Source of the DNA: Sapria himalayana
Taxonomy: Eukaryota > Streptophyta > Magnoliopsida > Malpighiales > Rafflesiaceae
Direction of reading: 5' to 3'
Length of the DNA stretch: 64,000 bases
Assembly (NCBI GenBank): GCA_029783825.1
Contig: JAREIK010002450.1
Coordinates: 749,039-813,038 of the forward strand
This document shows positions 59,093-64,000 of this stretch, in pieces; the stretch's first letter is position 1; the number at the start of each line of letters is the position of its first letter. The notes beneath the pieces were generated by a model that worked only from the letters and a program-made list of their open reading frames with translations, searched no databases and was not told the DNA's origin. Position numbers and translations under genes: made by a program.

Positions 59093-59464
59093 GATATGTA
59101 TATATGTATATCTGTGTAGATATTTAGATGTTGCTATATAAACACACATATAAATACTTACTATTAGACACACACACACACATATGTTATTGTAGGTATA
59201 TAGACATACATATAATATACTCTAATCTATGTCTATATACATGTATATAGTTACATATATTATTGTGTAGACATATAAATTGCTACACACACACATGAAT
59301 GCACACATATTATGATAAACACACACACATGTATATTGTTATATATTGCTATTTAGACACATGAATAGACACACATATACACTCATATATATATATATAT
59401 ATATGAATATACACACACACAAACACACACATTTATATTATTGTGCATATATATCTATATGTAC
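59093..59464. repeat. (TA)n/(CA)n-rich sequence
   Basis: Short CA, TA and ATAC blocks over about 350 bp immediately after the CACTA end. No coding content. Confidence 0.85.
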
Positions 59465-59770
59465 ATATTCATGCGAGTTGGGCTAGGTTTCTACTACTTG
59501 AATGTTACATGCGAGTCATGTAGGGTTATGCTCCAACTCGAGTTTACAACCCAACACAACATTTGGTTATTTAGTTGGGCCAGTCTTGTGTTGTTCGTGC
59601 CAACATTTTAGGTTGTGTCATGCTTCAACATCATGTTTCAGCATGTGTATTGCCATGGGCCGGCCCTTTCTCAACGATGACATAGTTCTTGGATATGTCT
59701 TTTCGTGCCTGGCATGGCTTTTGTGGGCCATGTCATGAATCATGGGCCATCAAACTCATTTTCCACCTCT
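59465..59770 (-). mobile_element. hAT-like element end, third copy
   Basis: The minus strand starts near 59,770 with CTAGAGGTGGAAAATGAG, followed by GGCCCATGATTCATGACATGG and further GGCATGG/GTCATG motifs. It is the same family as 29,830-30,312 and 36,430-36,890. No transposase. Confidence 0.5.
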
Positions 59771-60379
59771 AGTTTCATTTGCTCATGAAATCATTGATTG
59801 AAGCTTATATGTTTTGATATTTTACTATCACATATTTGATCTATAGTATATAATCCAGAGTATCTCATAAGTGATAGTCTTCATCATTATGAAATTTGCC
59901 TTTATACTATATTTTAGCACTATAGTATATTTCTTACTTTTCTAAGAGATAAGATAGTCTCCACGAAATAATATAAAACTATGTTGTACTTCTCTTCTCC
60001 ATGTGAGTTGGTGTACAAAAAAAATTTGAAAGGTCGACATGTTGGAGGTGCCCATGATTACTGAAAAAAATTTCATGACCATGAGATGTATCTTATATTT
60101 CATTATACAAAAAGTTATGTCTAAGTGAATTTATCATGAAGAATTTAGAAAACAACAAACTATATTGACTAAATAAAGAATTATGAATTGAAGATATTTA
60201 TCATGTAATTTCACCATTATCAATCATATTAGAAACATCATAAAAAATCTACATTGCAGCATTAGCATCACAAATGCTATTAGAAAGGAAGAGTCCATGG
60301 TGACATATTGTACTACACATGAGGGAAAATCATGTTCATTCATTAATTAGACAAAATTTTCCCATGTATATATACAAGT
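59771..60379. other. Intergenic, no feature recognised
   Basis: AT-rich spacer without motif-bearing frames. Confidence 0.45.
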
Positions 60380-60870
60380 TTATATTGAGGTTTGCACGTC
60401 TCTATATATAAAAATATACAAACATATAAGCATATTTACTAAAGTATATAGATATATAAATATATATATTTTTTTGTTATTTATTTATTCATGCATATGT
60501 GTATATATATACACATATATTATTGTGTATATATATGTAATTATACATTTATACTACTACTAAGACTACACACACACACACACATATATATATGTGTGTG
60601 TGTGTCTGTAAACATATATACACACATGCATACATATTATGATAAATACACAGACACACACACACACACATATATACATGTATATTATTGTATATGGCTA
60701 AATATATACATGAACATGCACACACATATATACACACTCATATATATATATATATATGAGAATATATATGCACAAAAACACACACATTTAAATTGTTGGG
60801 CACATATATCTATAAGTATATATACATACTATATATATATATATATAATTATTAATATAAAAATAAGTGA
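60380..60870. repeat. Compound (TA)n/(CA)n/(TG)n microsatellite
   Basis: About 490 bp of mixed dinucleotide blocks, resembling 46,830-47,110 and 59,100-59,430. The 139-codon His/Tyr/Ile-rich frame is an artefact. Confidence 0.9.
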
Positions 60871-61189
60871 GTCATTATATTTAAGGAGTCCACATATAAT
60901 AACTCATTAGTAATAGTAAAAACAAATACTTGACTTTAGATATTAATTCATGTGAATGCCAAAAAATATATTTTTATATTGTTATTTGTTTCATAAATTA
61001 CAATACACATAAGTCACTGAAAGTACAAATTAAGAAACTCACATTAATATCAATTGTTGTCTTGTCTACAAACTCAACCTTATAAAAATAAATAATATTT
61101 ACTAATGATGTACAAGATATGTTATGATAAAGTTAATATCATTTGCATTCGTAAAGTTATAATCATAATAAATTATGAAATATAATTTT
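60871..61189. other. Intergenic, no feature recognised
   Basis: AT-rich. The low-coordinate terminus of the second CACTA copy was expected near here but not found. Confidence 0.4.
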
Positions 61190-64000
61190 TACCAAATCTA
61201 CTAATAAATGTTGGTAGGTCATCTATAAACCTCTGATATGTTTGGAATGTCCTGATCGGTCACTTACTTTATCTAATCAATGATTTTGTGATATCATCTA
61301 GAACAATATCTTAAACTCCTTGCTATTATAGTATTCACACCATTTTATCCAAGCATGAAGAAAAATACTACTTGGCTTTACATCTTTGCCATATTTTTTT
61401 TCTTTATTTTCCAAGCTTGTCATTATATATGACACCAGCCACATGTTTCTGTGTATCCTTCATCGAGATCATCAAACCATTATTCCATTATATTTTTGCA
61501 AAAAAAAAACAATAATACAATAAGAAGCATTTCTTTTCATAGTATTTCATAAAAAAATAATTTTGATATTTTAGTAAATGCAATGAAATTATACCTCAAA
61601 TTCTTCTCAATAATATTCTTTCATATTTGGAGGCAATTTGCTCCACTTTATACCCTCAGCAACTAGTTTCTCTTTATCTAATGTACTAGAAGAAGAAGGA
61701 ATAAACTTATAAGTAATTTAACAACACGTATATATACATATAAATGAAATATACTCATATTTCTGCTACTAAGTTAATATTAAATTTATTTTTATTACTT
61801 ATTCAAAACTTTTTAATGCAAATATAATTTTAATTCATAATGATAATGTTGGATTAGTAACAACATCATTATTTGTTATTTATTAAAATTATCATATTTT
61901 AACCATAATGATTTATTATTATTATTTTTTCATTGTCATAATTTAAGTTTTTTATAAACAAAAAGAATGACAAATGATAATGCATGCATGTAGTAAATAT
62001 AGAAAAAGTTTGTACTATTTATTATGGGCCAAATGAAGATTTTATCATAACTTACATGCAAATAATGGATTATGAATATCCAATCATTATCGATGCTGTA
62101 GTACCAATGATGTACTTCCTAAGATAGGTGGGACGGAGCTACAATACCTTCTGGTGGAGAATGAGACAAAGATGGAATATCAATGGTAGTCAATCTATGT
62201 GTATCATGATGAGGTGATGCAAATGTATCCTCTATACATCTAGGAGAATGCATAAAGATATTTACAGTGTTGTCGTCACTGATAAAATATTGAATTCATC
62301 CTCAATGAACTAATAGTTGACATCCTCAATCACTCCTCATAGATTAAGATCCTCTGCCACTTGAATTGTCACCTCTTATACCTAATTCAAATTTTATAAA
62401 CATCAAAAAATACAAAGACAATGAAAACACGTAATCAATATATCATTCTAACAAAATATAATGAGAAACATATTAATATTTATAATTGTGATTTTTTTAT
62501 TTAACACCCAAATCTTAAAAGTTAAAAAATAAGCAACACAACTTAATATCCAAGTCAATCAATGTCTACTCATCATCGAAAATTTCTAATAAATCATCTC
62601 CATCTGTATATTTATCCTTATCTAATTATGCAACTGATTCTTCCTCATTATCTTCTTCAACATGGGCATCATCATTGTCCAAATAATTTTCATATTCACC
62701 AAGCAATATTTCAAGCCCATTATCTACCACATGATTGATTAGATGAAATTCCACATTATTATCTTAAAATGAAGGTACACATGATAGTGTAATAATAATA
62801 TCCTTTTCAATAACTCCCATAGCTAATCTTGTTTTTATTTAACTAATAACCCACCAGTCACAAGTATTTATTCTTGTGGTTGGATAAGTAGTATAACAAA
62901 CTTATTCTACTTGTATTGCAAGAATGAATAACTTGTACTTATGATAATATTTATTATCGTACACATCTACAAGATTGTATTAATGATGATAGTACCTGAA
63001 TTTGGAATAGGATCAAGCCATTCACACATAAATAGAATGGTCCTCTTATTTGGTAAAACAAGATACTCTCAGTGTAGAATTTCTATCAATCGACCATAAA
63101 AGTCAATATTAGATGCAGTTAAGTTAGACCCCTTAATGCATTTACCACTTTTCATTGAAACTCTAGTTGAACCATGTTTCAAAGTGTGAAATCTATATTC
63201 ATTTACATAATATATGAGATATATCTGTAAACTTCATAATGACCTTTTGTAGGATCCTTAATTTTTCTATTACATATATTTGATGATAGAAAAAATATAT
63301 ATAGAATAAAATAAAATAAAATCATACTTATATAATTTTGCATGTTATTTTTTAAAAGCAAGAATAATAAGTTATATAGTGACGAAATGTTCCAACCAAA
63401 ATATGAAATCTTTATCAAGCTTTGCACCATGGAAGCATCATCTATATGTTATTCTCTTTGCCTTTAATTCATTAGCATAAATTCTACAAAATAATATTTA
63501 AAAAGGTATATTATATACCATGACAAAGAAATGATATTGTAAAATGATTACAAATCTTATTCAATATAATGTATAACTTCTTCATAGTTCAATAAGATTA
63601 ATGTGTGGGCAACATGATACTCATGGTCATCCAAAAATATTTTGATTTTTCTCTACCACATGATTGACCCACATGAGTGAAAATGAAAAGCATATCATCT
63701 TCTTCTAATCCATCCCCCATCTCATTATCATTATTTGGTTACATTTTATAATATGAATTATATACTTGTGACTAAAAGTAATCTACACAAAATGCCAAAA
63801 CTTTTAAACCAAGTAGGTATTGCAAATTGATCTTTCAACTTAGACTTTATTTCGAATATTATTTTTCAATTTTCTAAGATATCTGAAAAATATCTTCATT
63901 AGAATAAATTTTATTCATTAGACACTTTTAAATTTTTAGATGAACAAATAAAAATTATATAACCTTTCAAAGGATACATCCATATGTATTACACATGGCT
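61190..64000 (-). mobile_element. CACTA element, second copy, minus strand, runs off window
   Basis: In reverse order it matches the first copy. Transposase_24 blocks: KHIRGL.MTYQHLL near 61,205 matches KHIGGSNVTY of copy 1, and KLVAEGIKWSKLPPNMKEYY near 61,610-61,670 matches KLVVEDIK.SKVPPSMKEFY. A Ser/Pro-rich part (IPSLSHSPPEGI) lies near 62,150. Further up, DUF4216-like blocks of the TNP2 gene follow. No low-coordinate terminal repeat was seen. Confidence 0.8.
62840..63210 (-). pseudogene. CACTA TNP2 gene, DUF4216 region, broken
   Basis: Minus translation: DFYGRLIEIL near 63,095, NKRTILFMCEWLDPIPN at about 63,010-63,060, then YKLFILAIQVE.VCYTTYP at about 62,885-62,945. In the family these read YYG.L.EI..L.Y......LF.C.W.D......G and P F.LA.QV.QVFYV.D. 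One stop and one frameshift are visible. The gene continues beyond 63,400 toward the window end. Confidence 0.75.

Noticed and set aside
60491..60910. 139-codon His/Tyr/Ile/Thr-rich frame
   Set aside because: Translation of dinucleotide repeats; no conserved motif.
1..64000. A novel gene system such as a defence island, biosynthetic cluster or CRISPR array
   Set aside because: All multi-domain coding sequence is explained by known retrotransposon and CACTA families, a PPR fragment and S13; no co-oriented group of unknown intact genes exists in the window.

Overview
This is a stretch of repeat-rich plant nuclear DNA, very probably from a flowering plant. The evidence is the plant-type transposable elements (two Ty1/copia lineages plus a short-LTR copia, a Ty3/gypsy, L1 LINEs with a DUF4283/CCHC ORF1, an RTE LINE, CACTA and hAT-like sequences), a PPR-type pseudogene and an intron-containing organellar ribosomal protein S13 gene. 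Base composition is strongly AT-rich. I cannot name the species. No bacterial operons, CRISPR arrays, rRNA genes or convincing tRNA genes were seen.

Layout. 1-1030: polypyrimidine tract. 1.6-5.5 kb: degraded copia element (lineage A). 6.1-11.1 kb: near full-length copia element (lineage B) with recognisable gag, protease, integrase, reverse transcriptase (RT) and RNase H. 11.8-15.3 kb: second lineage-A copia, followed at once by a PPR pseudogene fragment. 16-34.2 kb: a second lineage-B copia blown apart by nested insertions: a 6.8-kb L1 LINE with a 16-bp target duplication (17,463-24,255), then a minus-strand Ty3/gypsy (24,634 to about 29,190) that carries a GC-richer solo-LTR-like insertion, then an hAT-like end and a minisatellite.

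34.6-35.25 kb (minus): the only convincing host gene, three exons of an organellar-type S13 protein with intact splice sites; its first exon was not found. 35.7-38.7 kb: AT-rich DNA with an hAT-like remnant. 38.75-41.4 kb: an extremely AT-decayed RTE LINE. 41.4-44.7 kb (minus): the best-preserved element, a copia with LTRs of only 92-100 bp and a perfect ATAAC target duplication, lacking RT and carrying a stop at the integrase catalytic Glu codon. 46.8-48.2 kb: compound microsatellites. 48.2-51.4 kb (minus): third lineage-A copia. 51.4-54.8 kb (minus): 5'-truncated L1 LINE. 54.8-59.1 kb: CACTA element with TNP2 and Transposase_24 remnants and a right terminus. 59.1-60.9 kb: hAT-like end and dinucleotide repeats. 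61.2-64 kb (minus): second copy of the CACTA family, running off the window.

Nearly all coding regions other than S13 are pseudogenes broken by stops and frameshifts, so the genes do not work together as a system. The window is a record of layered transposition and decay. I looked for a novel gene system and found none. The most informative features are the nested insertion with a readable target duplication, the S13 exons, the catalytic-codon stop in the short-LTR copia, and minisatellites grown inside transposable elements. Boundaries given as approximate were judged by eye from internal sequence similarity.
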